NCBI GenBank assembly: GCA_902787555.1
Contig: CADAGO010000024.1
Location: 1-43,965, forward strand
DNA length: 43,965 nucleotides
Direction: 5' to 3'
From: an uncultured Bacteroidales bacterium
Lineage (GTDB): Bacteria > Bacteroidota > Bacteroidia > Bacteroidales > Bacteroidaceae
Under the pieces are notes generated by a model. That model searched no databases. It was not told the origin of the DNA and saw only the letters and a program-made list of their open reading frames with translations. This document shows, piece after piece, positions 7,510 through 17,179 of this stretch (the stretch's first letter is position 1; each line of letters opens with the position of its first letter). The position numbers were made by a program, and so were the translations under genes.

Positions 7510-8412
7510 ATGGTAAAGAAATTTATTTATTTAGCAATGGTTGCTCTGGCAGCAACTACCTTCGTCGCTTGTGGCGATGACGATGACGACAACCCTAGCG
7601 ACGGACCAAAGCCCAATACTGAAGTGCAACTTGTCACTCCTCCTTTCAAGAACGAGGCAAAGGTGGTGAATATCACAGACAATGAAGCCAACATCAAGCA
7701 GTTGCGCATTATGGGGAACGGTTCGTACATGATGGCACTTGAAAGAGAAGCCAATGAGAATTGGGAATGCGGAACCCGTGCAGACTTAACTGACTACATC
7801 TATGAGTTCGGTACATTCACTTACGAAAACGGTGTGTTCGTATTCAGCAACGGTATGAAAATTGCTTTCAAGACTACTGATAACAAGAACTATGACATCA
7901 CTATCACGTGGAAAGAAGGCACTACAATCAAGACTACAGGCACTATTGACACCTCGAAGGCTGTAGCAAGTGGTGTGAATACCGACAATCTCTGCAGTCG
8001 TGCATGGAAGGTTGACAACCTTTACGCCATCGGCTTGTTAGGCAATGCGAAACCATTCAAGACATTCAAGGGGGCTACCAACCTTTATGAAGTAAAGAAT
8101 TGGTTTGAGGATAATTTCGGTCCATTGAAAGACCAGTTCGAAGCTGGAACAATCATCGAAGGTATTTATTTTGACGCTCAAGGCCTGTTCGCCATCAACT
8201 ATCAGAACCGCAAGGCAGACGTAGGTGTATGGCGCTGGACAGACATCAATGCAGGCAAACTTGCCTACTCATGGAACGACCCTGCTTCTGCCATCAGCCT
8301 CTTCACGGGCGATGCCACTGTGGTATTCTCAAAGAACCCTGACACTTGTTTGCTTACTCTCAAAGGTAAAGTTGACAACATCGACTTAGAGTTCAGATTT
8401 ACGCTGAAGTAA
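7510..8412 (+). CDS. Surface-exposed lipoprotein, unknown function
   Basis: This is a lipoprotein of about 300 residues. From the ATG at 7510 it begins MVKKFIYLAMVAL and reaches a lipobox ending FVAC. The Cys is followed at once by GDDDDDN, an acidic stretch matching the Bacteroidetes lipoprotein export signal that sends lipoproteins to the outside of the outer membrane. The mature region is beta-rich, has no cysteine pairs or catalytic motif I can name, and contains conserved-looking YTWKEG and TDINAGKLAYSW-type segments, suggesting a ligand-binding or structural domain. An in-frame ATG at 7459 would add 17 residues before the signal peptide and is rejected. It is probably co-transcribed with the barrel gene and ends at a strong hairpin shared with secA. 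Confidence 0.65.
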   Translation: MVKKFIYLAMVALAATTFVACGDDDDDNPSDGPKPNTEVQLVTPPFKNEAKVVNITDNEANIKQLRIMGNGSYMMALEREANENWECGTRADLTDYIYEFGTFTYENGVFVFSNGMKIAFKTTDNKNYDITITWKEGTTIKTTGTIDTSKAVASGVNTDNLCSRAWKVDNLYAIGLLGNAKPFKTFKGATNLYEVKNWFEDNFGPLKDQFEAGTIIEGIYFDAQGLFAINYQNRKADVGVWRWTDINAGKLAYSWNDPASAISLFTGDATVVFSKNPDTCLLTLKGKVDNIDLEFRFTLK

Positions 8413-8460
8413 GATTGCAGACGGCATCGGCATAAGAAATCATTATGCAATCAACCGCAA

Positions 8461-8500
8461 AAAAGAATCCGCCAACCAAGTGGTTGACGGATTTCTTTTT
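8461..8500. terminator. Bidirectional rho-independent terminator
   Basis: AAAAGAATCCGCCAACC (8461-8477) pairs with GGTTGACGGATTTCTTTT (8482-8499) over a 4-base loop, with one mismatch in the GC-rich core. It has A-runs on one side and T-runs on the other, so it works in both directions, between the convergent lipoprotein gene and secA. Confidence 0.85.
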
Positions 8501-8519
8501 ATATATCAGGAACCTGAAC

Positions 8520-11500
8520 TTACAGTCCTCTACCGTGACAATTCTTGAATTTCTTACCTGAACCGCATGGACATGGATCGTTACGGCCAATCTTCGGTCC
8601 TTCGTTGCGGATGGTCTGAACAACCTGCTGACGTGAGCGGGTGTCACCGCTGGCTGCCTGTTGCATGCCTCGCTGTGTCTCCGAAGGCTCGCTGAGGTCT
8701 TGCTTCGACTCTACGTAGCGACGCTGTGGCTCACGCTGCTGAGCAGGTGCCTGACGAACCTCCTCTGGGTTGGCAACTGGCAAGCTACAACGCATAAGGA
8801 CAGAGATGGTGCCGTCGTTGATTTCGTTAATCATATTGTCGAACAGGTTGACCGACTCAAGTTTGAAGATGAGCAACGGGTCTTTCTGCTCGTAGCTGGC
8901 ATTCTGAACAGAATGCTTGAGTTCATCAAGCAGACGGAGATTCTCCTGCCATGCTTCATCGATGGTGTGAAGCAGGATAAGTTTCTCGAACACCATGAAG
9001 ATGTTGGTTGCCTGTTGGTCATAAGCCTCCTTGAGCGGTACAGAAATCTGATAGCCACGATGTCCGTCGGTGAGAGGGATGAGGATGTTTTCATACATAT
9101 TTCCCTTCTCTTCATAGACATTCTTAATAACAGGCCAAGCAGTGTTCGCCAAACGCTCAGCACGTTTCTTGAAGTTATCGAGTACGGTGTCGTAAGCAGT
9201 ATCGATACAACGCTCGCGACTATCCTCGAACTGCTCTGCCGTGAATGGGAACTCCATAGCGAAGAGACGGAAGAAGCTTTCCTTACAACCATCGTAGTCA
9301 TTTTCCATGATGACCTTATTGACACGGTCCCAGATAATGTTTGAGATATCCATACCGATACGCTCACCCATCAAAGCATGACGGCGACGTTCGTATATAA
9401 CCTTACGCTGCTTGTTCATTACGTCATCATATTCGAGCAGACGCTTACGGATACCAAAGTTGTTCTCCTCGACTTTCTTCTGTGCACGTTCGATGGACTT
9501 GTTGATCATCGGATGCTCAATCATCTCACCCTCTTCAAATCCCATACGGTCCATAATCTTGGAAATACGGTCGGATGCGAACAGTCGCATCAGTTTATCT
9601 TCAAGACTGACATAGAAAACTGATGAACCTGGGTCACCTTGACGTCCGGCACGACCACGTAACTGACGGTCGACACGACGGCTCTCATGACGCTCTGTAC
9701 CGATAATGGCAAGACCGCCGGCAGCACGTACTTCTGGTGAAAGCTTGATATCGGTACCACGACCTGCCATGTTGGTAGCGATCGTGACACGACTGGTCTG
9801 ACCTGCATCTTTCACGATGTCGGCTTCACGTGCATGAAGTTTCGCATTGAGGACGTTATGTGGTATCTTGCGCATGTTGAGCATCTTACTCAACATCTCA
9901 GATATTTCAACAGAAGTTGTACCTACGAGGACTGGACGTCCAGCTGCAACAAGTTTTTCGATTTCTTCGATGACAGCTTTGTATTTCTCACGATTGGTTT
10001 TATAGACACGGTCGTTCTGGTCGTCACGGATAACTGGTACGTTAGTAGGAATCTCAACAACATCGAGTTTATAAATATCCCAGAACTCGCCTGCCTCGGT
10101 AATAGCAGTACCAGTCATACCTGCCAACTTGTGATACATACGGAAGTAGTTCTGCAGGGTGATAGTAGCATAGGTCTGTGTAGCAGCCTCAACCTTTACA
10201 TGTTCCTTTGCCTCTACTGCCTGATGGAGACCATCTGACCAACGACGACCTTCCATGATACGGCCTGTCTGCTCATCGACAATCTTCACTTCTCCATCCA
10301 TCACTACGTAGTCATCGTCAATCTCAAACATAGTATATGCCTTGAGGAGCTGCTGCATTGTATGTACACGCTCGCTCTTGACAGCATAGTCCTGCATCAA
10401 CTCGTCTTTCTTCGTAATATACTCCTCTTCAGGCAGATGCTGTGCCTCGAGTTCTGAAAGCTGAGAGGTGATATCGGGTAGCACGAAGAAGGAGTCATCC
10501 TTCACAATGTCGGCAATGAGTTGGTTTCCCTTATCCGTCATCTCAACCGACTTCTGCTTCTCGTCACAAACAAAATAGAGTGGTTCAACAGCTTCTGGCA
10601 TACGGCGGTTGTTGTTCTCCATGTAGATCTCTTCGGTCTTCAAGAGTCCTGTCTTGATTCCAGGCTCAGAGAGATACTTGATGAGAGCCTTATTCTTAGG
10701 AAGTGACTTATAAGCACGGAAGAGAGAAAGAAATCCTGCCTCGATATCCTTCTGGTCATCGCTATCAATCAGTTTCTTTGCTTCGGAAAGGTATTGAGTA
10801 GTTTGACGGCGCTGCACCTCAACAAGTTTTTCGATATACGGACAGAACTCATCAAACATCTGGTCGTCACCTTTTGGTACAGGACCAGAGATGATAAGTG
10901 GCGTACGGGCATCATCAATGAGCACAGAGTCGACCTCATCGACAATCGCATAGTTGTGTGAACGCTGAACGAGATCCTCTGGACGCATGGCCATATTGTC
11001 ACGCAAGTAGTCGAAACCAAACTCGTTGTTAGTTCCGTAAGTGACTTCTGCCTGATATGCCTTACGACGAGCGGCAGAGTTGGGCTGATGCTTGTCAATA
11101 CAATCAACATTCATCTGGTGGAAGAGGAAAACCGGTGAGTTCCATTCAGAGTCACGCTTAGCCAGATAGTCGTTGACTGTTACCACATGCACACCATTAC
11201 CTGTAAGAGCATTGAGGAAAACTGGAAGAATAGACGTAAGGGTTTTACCTTCACCCGTCATCATCTCGGCAATCTTACCTTGGTGAAGTACCACGCCACC
11301 AAAGAGCTGACAATCGTATGGTATCCAGATATTGGGCGCACCGTCGTAGACCTCATGAATGAGTACCTTATCATCGACAATCTCGACAACTCCTGGATAG
11401 CGCATCACAGCCTCGCGGTCGAAATCTGTAGGTGTGAGTGCTAAGTCCTCAATGGACTTCGCCTCACGGAAACGACGACAGGTATCTTTCACAATAGCAT

Positions 11501-11831
11501 AGACGGTAGGCAAGATTTCGTCCAGTTTATGATCGTAAACCTCAAGAATCTGCGCTTCGAGCTTATCAATTTTCTCAAAGAGTGGTGCACGATCTTGTAT
11601 TTCTGTCTTTTCAATCTGTGCCTTGATATCGTCGATTTCCTTTCGCAAATCTGCTGCAGAAGCTTGAATCTCTTGCTTCAACACTTGTGTCTTGGCACGC
11701 AATTCATCATTTGACAAAGCTGCCATCTGCGGGTAAATCTTGTTGATTTGCTCGACAAACGGACGGATTGCCTTGATATCTCTTTGGGCCTTATTGCCAA
11801 AGAGTTTGGTCATGAAGTCATTAAATCCCAT
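8520..11831 (-). CDS. secA: SecA preprotein translocase ATPase
   Basis: SecA is the motor that pushes unfolded preproteins through SecYEG. All landmarks are present: Walker A in [10 protein letters not shown], the [12 protein letters not shown] segment, the DEAD-type [15 protein letters not shown], the motif-V/VI region [14 protein letters not shown] with [10 protein letters not shown], and a C-terminal zinc tail [17 protein letters not shown] that normally binds SecB or ribosomes. At 1103 residues it is longer than the roughly 900 residues of E. coli SecA, which is normal for Bacteroidetes, where extra length sits in inserted segments. The start is ATG 11831. The gene has its own -7 box inside the 3' end of the upstream DUF4105 gene and ends at a bidirectional terminator. 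Confidence 0.98.
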   Translation of the reverse strand: MGFNDFMTKLFGNKAQRDIKAIRPFVEQINKIYPQMAALSNDELRAKTQVLKQEIQASAADLRKEIDDIKAQIEKTEIQDRAPLFEKIDKLEAQILEVYDHKLDEILPTVYAIVKDTCRRFREAKSIEDLALTPTDFDREAVMRYPGVVEIVDDKVLIHEVYDGAPNIWIPYDCQLFGGVVLHQGKIAEMMTGEGKTLTSILPVFLNALTGNGVHVVTVNDYLAKRDSEWNSPVFLFHQMNVDCIDKHQPNSAARRKAYQAEVTYGTNNEFGFDYLRDNMAMRPEDLVQRSHNYAIVDEVDSVLIDDARTPLIISGPVPKGDDQMFDEFCPYIEKLVEVQRRQTTQYLSEAKKLIDSDDQKDIEAGFLSLFRAYKSLPKNKALIKYLSEPGIKTGLLKTEEIYMENNNRRMPEAVEPLYFVCDEKQKSVEMTDKGNQLIADIVKDDSFFVLPDITSQLSELEAQHLPEEEYITKKDELMQDYAVKSERVHTMQQLLKAYTMFEIDDDYVVMDGEVKIVDEQTGRIMEGRRWSDGLHQAVEAKEHVKVEAATQTYATITLQNYFRMYHKLAGMTGTAITEAGEFWDIYKLDVVEIPTNVPVIRDDQNDRVYKTNREKYKAVIEEIEKLVAAGRPVLVGTTSVEISEMLSKMLNMRKIPHNVLNAKLHAREADIVKDAGQTSRVTIATNMAGRGTDIKLSPEVRAAGGLAIIGTERHESRRVDRQLRGRAGRQGDPGSSVFYVSLEDKLMRLFASDRISKIMDRMGFEEGEMIEHPMINKSIERAQKKVEENNFGIRKRLLEYDDVMNKQRKVIYERRRHALMGERIGMDISNIIWDRVNKVIMENDYDGCKESFFRLFAMEFPFTAEQFEDSRERCIDTAYDTVLDNFKKRAERLANTAWPVIKNVYEEKGNMYENILIPLTDGHRGYQISVPLKEAYDQQATNIFMVFEKLILLHTIDEAWQENLRLLDELKHSVQNASYEQKDPLLIFKLESVNLFDNMINEINDGTISVLMRCSLPVANPEEVRQAPAQQREPQRRYVESKQDLSEPSETQRGMQQAASGDTRSRQQVVQTIRNEGPKIGRNDPCPCGSGKKFKNCHGRGL

Positions 11832-11852
11832 TATTCTTATTTATGTTTATTT

Positions 11853-13124
11853 TTATTCTTTACGTTTTTGAGAGTGCAAAGATAGTGATTTATTATGATT
11901 TATGAAAATATTTACGATAACTCTTAACAACAAAGTGGATACCAAAGGCCAAATTGCGGCATCAAAGCACTGCCGGACAGCAATGGCAGCAATTATAAAG
12001 ATGATGAACTCTGCCAAAATTACATAACTCACCACACGAATCTTACGCATGATAATGAATGGAATCCACACAAATGCCAACGGGTTGAAAAGGATTACCA
12101 ATATATTGGTACTGACTCCTGCATGTTCGGAAAAAAAGAAGAGGAAAGAGACCAACAATCCTGCAAGGCCTACCAAGACTGACAATGTGACATCGAGCCA
12201 CTTAAAGGTACGCTTTCGACGCAACTCGATGACACATACTACCACAACAGATACGAACAGAAGAATGAATGTCAGCATCGGAGTATTGAAATCGGGCATC
12301 CGCTGTTGAGAGGTCTGCTCTAAAGGGTGACGTGTCTCGCGTACCAAAGAAATAGCTTGGCCATCAGGTCGAAAAATGGTTGCACTATCTACATCGGCAG
12401 CATAGAACGAAGGAATGAACATCTGCTGACGTTTAGACAACGTACGATCGAGTTCGTATCCCAAAATGAAATTCTCACCAAATTCCATCCAACGGTCAAC
12501 AACATTGAACTGATGCAGGATTGACCTGGCGGACATTTGAGGGTCGATAGCATGATAGCAAACATCACCTTGTACTGCTCTCTCTATCATATCGCGTGCA
12601 CGTGTAGTGCAGTTGTCATACAACCAATTATAACGATAGATACAATTTTCGGGCCGCAGGTTTTCCATCAATAGTGCATTTAGCTTATTGCATTCTTGTT
12701 GCGAAAGATTGAGCACCTGTTCCAAGATACCTGCCCCCTCGTCTTTGTAACGGCCGAAAAAACCTACGGCATATTCTGCGCCGAGGATGTAATCAGTTTC
12801 TCCCTTTACGAACTTAAACACAAAATTGTCCTCATGATAGTCGAAAACACCATAATTGAACACTAAATCCAAATTGGTGGTGAAGTTATGGACACGAAGT
12901 GCCGAGTGACCATACATGGAATAAGCGACAGGTCCTGGTGTACAAGTGAGCAATGATATTTCCAAAGAATCAGTTGGTTGTTCATTTGTGAACTGTTGGT
13001 CTTGTGCCTTCATCACAACAAAAGAAATAAGACAAATGACAAAAAACTTTAGTCTTAAGCCAAATGTTTTTTTATTGCATGAAGTGAGTAATACCAAGTA
13101 CTTATCGTGTATTTCTTCTTTCAT
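11853..13124 (-). CDS. DUF4105 (Lnb-type N-terminal) membrane-anchored protein
   Basis: This protein has about 423 residues. The N-terminus carries a hydrophobic export segment (LKFFVICLISFVVMKAQ). The mature part holds the DUF4105 signature: SLLTCTPGPVAYSMYGHSALRV, FNYGVFDYHEDNF, and YRYNWLYDNCTTRARDM. The conserved His in YGHSALR and the Cys in DNCTTR suggest a papain-like (NlpC/P60-related) peptidase or amidase fold; that is inferred. The C-terminal quarter has about four transmembrane helices, so the catalytic part probably hangs in the periplasm. I place the start at ATG 13124 (MKEEIHDK). The longer frame to 13232 would translate the repeat-rich 3' end of the TPR gene in another frame. 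It overlaps the TPR gene by 23 bp, indicating translational coupling. Confidence 0.75.
   Translation of the reverse strand: MKEEIHDKYLVLLTSCNKKTFGLRLKFFVICLISFVVMKAQDQQFTNEQPTDSLEISLLTCTPGPVAYSMYGHSALRVHNFTTNLDLVFNYGVFDYHEDNFVFKFVKGETDYILGAEYAVGFFGRYKDEGAGILEQVLNLSQQECNKLNALLMENLRPENCIYRYNWLYDNCTTRARDMIERAVQGDVCYHAIDPQMSARSILHQFNVVDRWMEFGENFILGYELDRTLSKRQQMFIPSFYAADVDSATIFRPDGQAISLVRETRHPLEQTSQQRMPDFNTPMLTFILLFVSVVVVCVIELRRKRTFKWLDVTLSVLVGLAGLLVSFLFFFSEHAGVSTNILVILFNPLAFVWIPFIIMRKIRVVSYVILAEFIIFIIAAIAVRQCFDAAIWPLVSTLLLRVIVNIFINHNKSLSLHSQKRKE
11877..11884 (-). promoter_or_regulatory. -7 box for secA
   Basis: The minus-strand sequence TATCTTTG matches TAnnTTTG and lies about 45 bp before the secA ATG. 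It falls inside the last codons of the upstream DUF4105 gene, so secA can be transcribed independently of it. The -33 box is weak. Confidence 0.55.
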
Positions 13125-14457
13125 TTCTCTTTGTATTTGCAGGTTCTGCTTTTTCGTTTGAATGAGAGGATTCTGCTTTTTCGTTTGGATTGGAAGATTC
13201 AGATTTCGGATCCGAGGCAGGAGTTGCTGCAAGTGTTTCCAACTCTTTCAGTTCCTTGCCGAGGTTCAACTTGAAATATGCCTCCATTAATCCATCGTGC
13301 CATAATGTCTCGTCATTGGGAGCATATTTACGGGCATTCTCGAGTGCTGACTTAGCCTTTTCATATATTTGGCTTTGTTGTTTCTTTACGCGAGTAAATG
13401 CCGGGGTACCAGGCTGGAAGTTGCTGATATCATACACCTCACGTGCTTTATCGATATAGATGCCACCAATACTGCTATACGACAGAGCATCGTCAGGCTG
13501 ACATTCTATTGCCTTCTGATAGCATTCAATTGCGAGGTCAACACTATCGATACATTGCTCACACTTTCCTTTCACAAACCATAACAGGCGCTTCTGAGGT
13601 TCAACTTCCAACTGTTTGTCGATAATATCGATAGCTTTACTGTATTCTTCATGTTCTACATGATAATCGATGAGGTGTACATAAAAGAACTCTTGCAGAG
13701 GATCGGCCTCCCATCCTTTATGGAGATAATCTAGTGCTTGAATCGTATCCTTCATGGTCATCAACGAAGTACTGCCAATCTGACACAAAAGTGCATAGTC
13801 AACTGTGTCTTTCATTGCCATTGGAAGATACTTCATCACATTGGGGTGTTTCGCTGCATTATATGCAGAGAAGACCGCTAAACGAGCAATGGACAGCGTA
13901 TCATCGTCAACCTTGTAGTCCTTTGCTGCTGTGATGAGCGGATGATGAAGTGTGGAGAGATACAGGTCGAAAAAACGATAGGCATCGTCATATTGATTCT
14001 TCTTATAATAGTACTTTCCTCCACTCTTGATGTTGTTTCGATACGAAGCCAGCATGTTTACTATAGAAGATGTATAGGATGGCCGGACCATACCCTTTTC
14101 ATTAGGCAAACGGTCAAGACTATCACAAGAAAAACCATACTCATAGATACGGTTGATATATGTAAAATACTTAGCGGTGTCGGGGCGGGTATTCAGAAAC
14201 ATATTACGGTTTTCTGCTGTAGCCAACCCACGCAATGCCTGAAGACGCAGATAATGAAATTCAGGTTTAGACTTAGCTTCTTTATGTTCATTCATTGCCT
14301 TATTCAATATGTCTTCGGCCTGCTGATATTTCTCTGCCTTGAGCTGTGCCTTCACCTCTTTGAGTGTTCTCTTAGGGTTATAGTTCTCTTGTGCTTCCAT
14401 AGCCCCTGCTATGAAAAGCACTAATAAAAGTATCAATATGTGTTTCATGCATTTCAT
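13102..14457 (-). CDS. Exported tetratricopeptide-repeat protein
   Basis: This protein has about 451 residues, or 448 if the second ATG at 14448 (MKHILI) is used. A signal peptide (HILILLLVLFIAGAMEAQ) leads into a helical protein with several TPR-like pairs, for example KYQQAEDILNKAMNEHKEA near the N-terminus and DLAIECYQKAIECQPDDALSY near residue 310. It should be a periplasmic protein-interaction scaffold. The last ~30 residues are low complexity, with a nine-residue repeat built on NEKAE, encoded by a 17-bp word (13144-13160 and 13171-13187) repeated 27 bp apart. It lies between DUF5686 and DUF4105 genes on one strand, which suggests a shared cell-envelope role. Confidence 0.75.
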   Translation of the reverse strand: MKCMKHILILLLVLFIAGAMEAQENYNPKRTLKEVKAQLKAEKYQQAEDILNKAMNEHKEAKSKPEFHYLRLQALRGLATAENRNMFLNTRPDTAKYFTYINRIYEYGFSCDSLDRLPNEKGMVRPSYTSSIVNMLASYRNNIKSGGKYYYKKNQYDDAYRFFDLYLSTLHHPLITAAKDYKVDDDTLSIARLAVFSAYNAAKHPNVMKYLPMAMKDTVDYALLCQIGSTSLMTMKDTIQALDYLHKGWEADPLQEFFYVHLIDYHVEHEEYSKAIDIIDKQLEVEPQKRLLWFVKGKCEQCIDSVDLAIECYQKAIECQPDDALSYSSIGGIYIDKAREVYDISNFQPGTPAFTRVKKQQSQIYEKAKSALENARKYAPNDETLWHDGLMEAYFKLNLGKELKELETLAATPASDPKSESSNPNEKAESSHSNEKAEPANTKRNERRNTR

Positions 14458-14487
14458 GTTCTATCACTTTTACTTCACTTTCAATAA

Positions 14488-17091
14488 TTAAAAACTCATG
14501 CGCACCTTACCCCTAATACCCCAGCGGTTGATGCCGGGATTGTCAAGATAAGTGAGGCGGCGTACATATTCAATATGTATCAATTTAAAGATGTTGTGCA
14601 CACCCAGTAATAACTCGATATATGGTGTCTTTTGGTCCATGACAACAGTATTGCATTCATAAGTCCCGTCTGATAGGAAATGTCCAGGGAAATAGAACAG
14701 ACCACTCACGTCGTTTGTCTTTGCAGGGTTGTTCTTGTCTGTAAGCGTGCCCCACAGTACATTCACGCCAATGTGTTCCCTCCACTTCAGTTTCTTCAGT
14801 AAAGGAATACGGTTGAAAAGCTTTCCGTTCAAATCCCATTCGTACATCAGCGACAGATAGCGGTCATTCAGGAACTCAAGGTTGCTAATCAGTGAGAAGG
14901 TATTGTCTTCAAGAATGTACGACTGATTGGCAGCAGGATGGATGAGTAACGGGAATGGTACTTTGTTCCACTGAATACCTCCCTGTATCAGGAAGTCCAT
15001 TTTTCCAAAACTATTTGGAATCCAAACACGCTTGTAAATAGATCCTTCTGTTACATTATATTCATACTCACCACCCAATAACTTATTGAAACCAATAGTG
15101 TGGCTTACGGTAATAATCGGAGCCTCCTTATTGATTTTGATTCGACGCTGTTTTGTATTGACGTACGCGGCACCTGGTTCGAACGAGATAGTACCCTTTG
15201 CTTCTGCTGTTGTCATGCTGCGCTTCCACATTGTAGGATCATTGACTGGCGCTCCCACACCATCGAGAGGCTGATAGAACATCGCATCGACAGGTTTGTT
15301 CTTGGTGTGCGTAAATGAAGCACTGAATTTCAAGCCGTTCAAGAATTCACGATCATAAGCGACTTTCACTTCCTTAGTTCGGTTAAACTGATCCACGCTG
15401 ACCGCCTTGAGCGCAAGGAACATATTATCCTTATCTGTCGGAATGAACTTATCAAACGGACTCACCACATCGTTCAGGTAACTGACAGAGAGATTGTTCA
15501 TAGGGAACTCACGAGGTAAATACGCCTTTTTATTGAATGAATAGACAAGCTGCGCCTTTCCATACACATTATGAGTTCTGGTGCCGTAAGCCACATACCC
15601 ACTCATGAAGAAATGGGGACAGAGGTTCGCGTTGGTCAAGGCTGATACACGGAAACGCCATTTGTCATAATGGTTGCTGGTGATGATAGTGTTGACAGGC
15701 CCTATATCGACATAATTAGGATGTACAGAGTCACCTGTCTCTACAAAGTTCTCTACCAAAGCCTTAAAACCAAAGATCACATATTTGAATCCTTTCACAT
15801 GCTGCAATCGATCAAGGAAGGTATCCATTTGACTCTCACTTTGCGTCAGTTCTACCTCCCGGTACTCATTCCAATAGGCATCGTCTTGCATTTCGGCATC
15901 AGGTTCTTTGAACACTGTTCCCTTGATATGTTTGAACACCTTATCAGAAATTTCATCGAACGAAAAGTTGTTGTTACGAATCACTCGTTGAACTTGCAGT
16001 TTATTCAAGAATGAAGCCAGTTTCAGTTCCACCAACATATCATTGCATACAGCCACCCGTTCGCCTGTAGGCAGTTCCTCGAAGTCTTGGGTAATAACCA
16101 TATTCTCCACAAAATTCACATCGCTGCGCGTCGGAATATTCAGCACTACCTTACGCACCTGATAACCGGAGTCAGCCATCACAAAGAGAGTACCAGAAAA
16201 TCCGAAATCCTGTGGGTTATTGGGGGTAAATTCCACCTGAATGACCTTATCTTTGTCAATTATCACAGTGTCTTCAATGTAGTATCTGTAGAACGAAATG
16301 GCACTATTGGCAATCGGGCTTTTAAACGGATGTTGGAACAGGCGGCACTCATTCTCATAGATATTGACATCCGTGAAGATGTCTTTCATCACTCCTGTGA
16401 GAATATCGCCCGTATTGACCAACTCATTCACACCTTTGCTGCTTTGGGCTTTGATTACCGTCTTTTCCGTATGCGGACTCTTACGATACAAGTTTTCAGA
16501 GATGGTCTCATCAACAGTAAGAGGCAGAATCAGCTTTCCCGTTTCCGGACAACGCTCCACATGGTCTTTAAGGAAAGCGAAACGTTTCATTTCGTTTTCC
16601 TCAAACACCTTTTCTGTGAACTCATTCAAAGCGAACACCATCTTTTCGTATTTCGAATATGTGTAGTAGTCTTTTTGTCTTAGGTCGTACGACTTCTTGT
16701 TGGCAATCACCTTCCTCATCAGTTCCACAGCAGGATTCTCGCGTCTGCTGTAACGACTGCGACGTGCTTCTACAGTTACCTCCTGTATTTGTCGGGGCGA
16801 ACTGACAAGCAAAATTTTCAAACTTTTCTTCTTGCCTGGGATGAGTCTTACTATTTGAGTTTCATATCCCATCGTCGATACTGTCAATTCGTTCCTATTG
16901 TCATCTTCTTTAATGGAGAAGCGTCCCTTAGAGTCGGTCATTCCCCCTGTCGTAGTTCCTGCATAGAATACATTGGCATAATCAATCGGCTGACGGGTCT
17001 TGGAATCAATAACCACACCTGTCACCTGGGCATATGCACCAAGCGACAGGAACAGCATCACGATTATATTTAATATCCAACGATTTCTCAA
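14488..17091 (-). CDS. DUF5686 / carboxypeptidase-regulatory-like outer-membrane protein
   Basis: This protein has 867 residues. After a signal peptide (NIIVMLFLSLGAYAQ) comes a CarboxypepD_reg-like beta-sandwich (about residues 22-105: VTGVVIDSKTRQPIDYANV, then TVSTMGYETQ). That domain is common at the N-terminus of Bacteroidetes TonB-dependent receptors. There is no TonB plug here; the remaining ~750 residues fit DUF5686, with a periplasmic part followed by a C-terminal strand-rich region ending in RGKVRMSF, an outer-membrane signal. Function is unknown. The start codon is TTG at 17089-17091: an in-frame TAG lies three codons upstream, and the next Met would truncate the signal peptide. It heads the DUF5686-TPR-DUF4105 run. 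Confidence 0.8.
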   Translation of the reverse strand: MRNRWILNIIVMLFLSLGAYAQVTGVVIDSKTRQPIDYANVFYAGTTTGGMTDSKGRFSIKEDDNRNELTVSTMGYETQIVRLIPGKKKSLKILLVSSPRQIQEVTVEARRSRYSRRENPAVELMRKVIANKKSYDLRQKDYYTYSKYEKMVFALNEFTEKVFEENEMKRFAFLKDHVERCPETGKLILPLTVDETISENLYRKSPHTEKTVIKAQSSKGVNELVNTGDILTGVMKDIFTDVNIYENECRLFQHPFKSPIANSAISFYRYYIEDTVIIDKDKVIQVEFTPNNPQDFGFSGTLFVMADSGYQVRKVVLNIPTRSDVNFVENMVITQDFEELPTGERVAVCNDMLVELKLASFLNKLQVQRVIRNNNFSFDEISDKVFKHIKGTVFKEPDAEMQDDAYWNEYREVELTQSESQMDTFLDRLQHVKGFKYVIFGFKALVENFVETGDSVHPNYVDIGPVNTIITSNHYDKWRFRVSALTNANLCPHFFMSGYVAYGTRTHNVYGKAQLVYSFNKKAYLPREFPMNNLSVSYLNDVVSPFDKFIPTDKDNMFLALKAVSVDQFNRTKEVKVAYDREFLNGLKFSASFTHTKNKPVDAMFYQPLDGVGAPVNDPTMWKRSMTTAEAKGTISFEPGAAYVNTKQRRIKINKEAPIITVSHTIGFNKLLGGEYEYNVTEGSIYKRVWIPNSFGKMDFLIQGGIQWNKVPFPLLIHPAANQSYILEDNTFSLISNLEFLNDRYLSLMYEWDLNGKLFNRIPLLKKLKWREHIGVNVLWGTLTDKNNPAKTNDVSGLFYFPGHFLSDGTYECNTVVMDQKTPYIELLLGVHNIFKLIHIEYVRRLTYLDNPGINRWGIRGKVRMSF

Positions 17092-17179
17092 ACTTATCTA
17101 TTTCAATTCACCAACCCCATCCCTAACTTCTCCAACTCTTTTAATCGCTAGTCTAGGGTCTATAAAGTCTTAACTCCTC

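Noticed and set aside
7459-7512. Upstream ATG for the lipoprotein
   Set aside because: It would put 17 charged residues before a complete lipoprotein signal peptide and lies in the hairpin repeat.
8661-9344. 227-codon plus-strand frame
   Set aside because: Antisense to secA, which is intact across the region.
11853-13232. Longer DUF4105 start at 13232
   Set aside because: The extra 36 residues are the TPR gene's repeat read in another frame; ATG 13124 keeps a normal export segment.
17089-17096. TAAGTTTG, a match to the -7 box
   Set aside because: It overlaps the TTG start codon of the DUF5686 gene itself, so it cannot be its promoter; chance match.
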